64,000 nt of DNA from assembly GCA_023548195.1 (NCBI GenBank), contig JAJHZJ010000496.1, positions 7,629,144 to 7,693,143 on the forward strand. Direction: 5' to 3'. A program made the translations under genes and the position numbers. This DNA comes from Bettongia penicillata ogilbyi. Taxonomy: Eukaryota > Chordata > Mammalia > Diprotodontia > Potoroidae. Below, piece by piece: positions 63,441 to 64,000 of this stretch; positions within the stretch are counted from its first letter, which is position 1; each line of letters begins with the position of its first letter. The notes beneath the pieces were generated by a model. That model did no database searches. It was not told the origin of the DNA and worked only from the letters and a program-made list of their open reading frames with translations.

Positions 63441-64000
63441 AAAAAAAAATTCCCCCTTTTCTTGGGCTTACAGAAGGAAGTGTCTCCACTTTTGTATTTG
63501 CTTAAATCATATTAAGAAGTTAATAGTTTAAAATATTTCATTCATTATCCTCTCTGTATTTATCTTAGGTATCAAATACTAACTATTCACTCTTGTTTTG
63601 TCTTTTGCAACCCAAGGATCATTCTCCTTAGCAATAGAAAATGGAATTTGATTTGCTCTGACTTCTTTCCATTATCTGTTATCATATCAATTTTCACCCT
63701 AAGCAGTAGCTCTGCCTTCCTTTGATCCTTCCTTTTCCCCAAATAATACTAATAAATAATATTTCTTTCCTTCCATCCTTCTTCTTCAATTCATTCTTCT
63801 CTCCCTCTTTCCTTTGTTTTTCCTCCCTCTCTCCTTTCTTTCCTTCCTTCCTTCTATGTCTTCCCTGCACTGATAGACATCTTATACTACACTTCCACAA
63901 CCTCACCATTCCCTTACCTTTCCATTTATTCTTACCCAAATGTTCTCTGCTACATCTCCTCTATCAAATTCATTATTTTTTTCATATAGGATTTTCTGTT
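63441..64000. other. Unrecognised DNA with a polypyrimidine tract
   Basis: A C/T-rich tract with TTCC and CTTT units lies at about 63764-63858. The rest shows no feature. The 81-codon minus-strand frame here is Lys/Arg/Glu-rich because of the tract. Confidence 0.45.

Overview
The window reads as AT-rich, CpG-poor nuclear DNA from a marsupial. I found no intact host protein-coding gene, no convincing exon and no structural RNA gene; it is best described as a gene desert or the inside of a very long intron. The marsupial call rests on its repeats. There are several ~310-bp tRNA-headed SINEs of the GGCAGCTAGGT / GAGTTCAAATC / TCTGATGGCATGGTCTTC kind. There are shorter SINEs ending in GATGTCATTGGTC..GAGAA..AAGGAC, and SINEs with an RTE-like tail (TATCTTTGCCAAGAAAACCC). 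There are also L1 and half-L1 copies with the ORF1 and 3' tails I know from marsupials, on a background of old mammalian MIR, L2, L3/CR1 and hAT-like elements. I cannot tell American from Australian marsupials with confidence. Family names come from memory and sequence resemblance, not from a database search.

Layout. 0-3 kb: pyrimidine tract, a MIR-type SINE and otherwise unrecognised DNA. 3.2-7.2 kb: a plus-strand L1 with a 5' UTR carrying five ~61-bp tandem units and with the reverse-transcriptase core deleted. 7.5-13.4 kb: MIR, L2 and CORE-SINE copies and a possible old LTR near 11.2-12.4 kb. 13.4-16.05 kb: a half-L1 (HAL1-like) element with a broken ORF1 and no ORF2, followed at once by a minus-strand L1 ORF2 fragment (16.07-17.0 kb). 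17-41 kb: mostly unique DNA seeded with MIR, L2 and marsupial SINEs (some with clear target-site duplications) and many microsatellites. 41.2-41.8 kb: an LTR-like repeat that recurs at 62.9-63.4 kb. 42.8-43.1 kb: a 323-base uninterrupted purine (GAA)n tract. 46.6-55.6 kb: a retroelement pile-up holding a deleted plus-strand L1, a 4.9-kb minus-strand L1 with recognisable reverse transcriptase, an RTE-type LINE fragment and two L1 3' ends in tandem. 57.2 kb: a 177-bp miniature transposon with 13-bp inverted repeats. 58 kb: an L3/CR1 relic. 59-64 kb: MIRs, microsatellites and unique DNA.

Nothing here works as an operon or pathway. Function, if any, would lie in non-repetitive AT-rich blocks (for example 43.3-43.7, 37.3-37.6, 30.3-30.7 and 60.3-60.8 kb) that look like possible conserved non-coding elements; that is a guess until aligned to other mammals. 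I did not find a convincing new biological system. The best leads are the L1 5'-UTR monomer array, the half-L1, the LTR-like pair, the miniature transposon and the long GAA tract.
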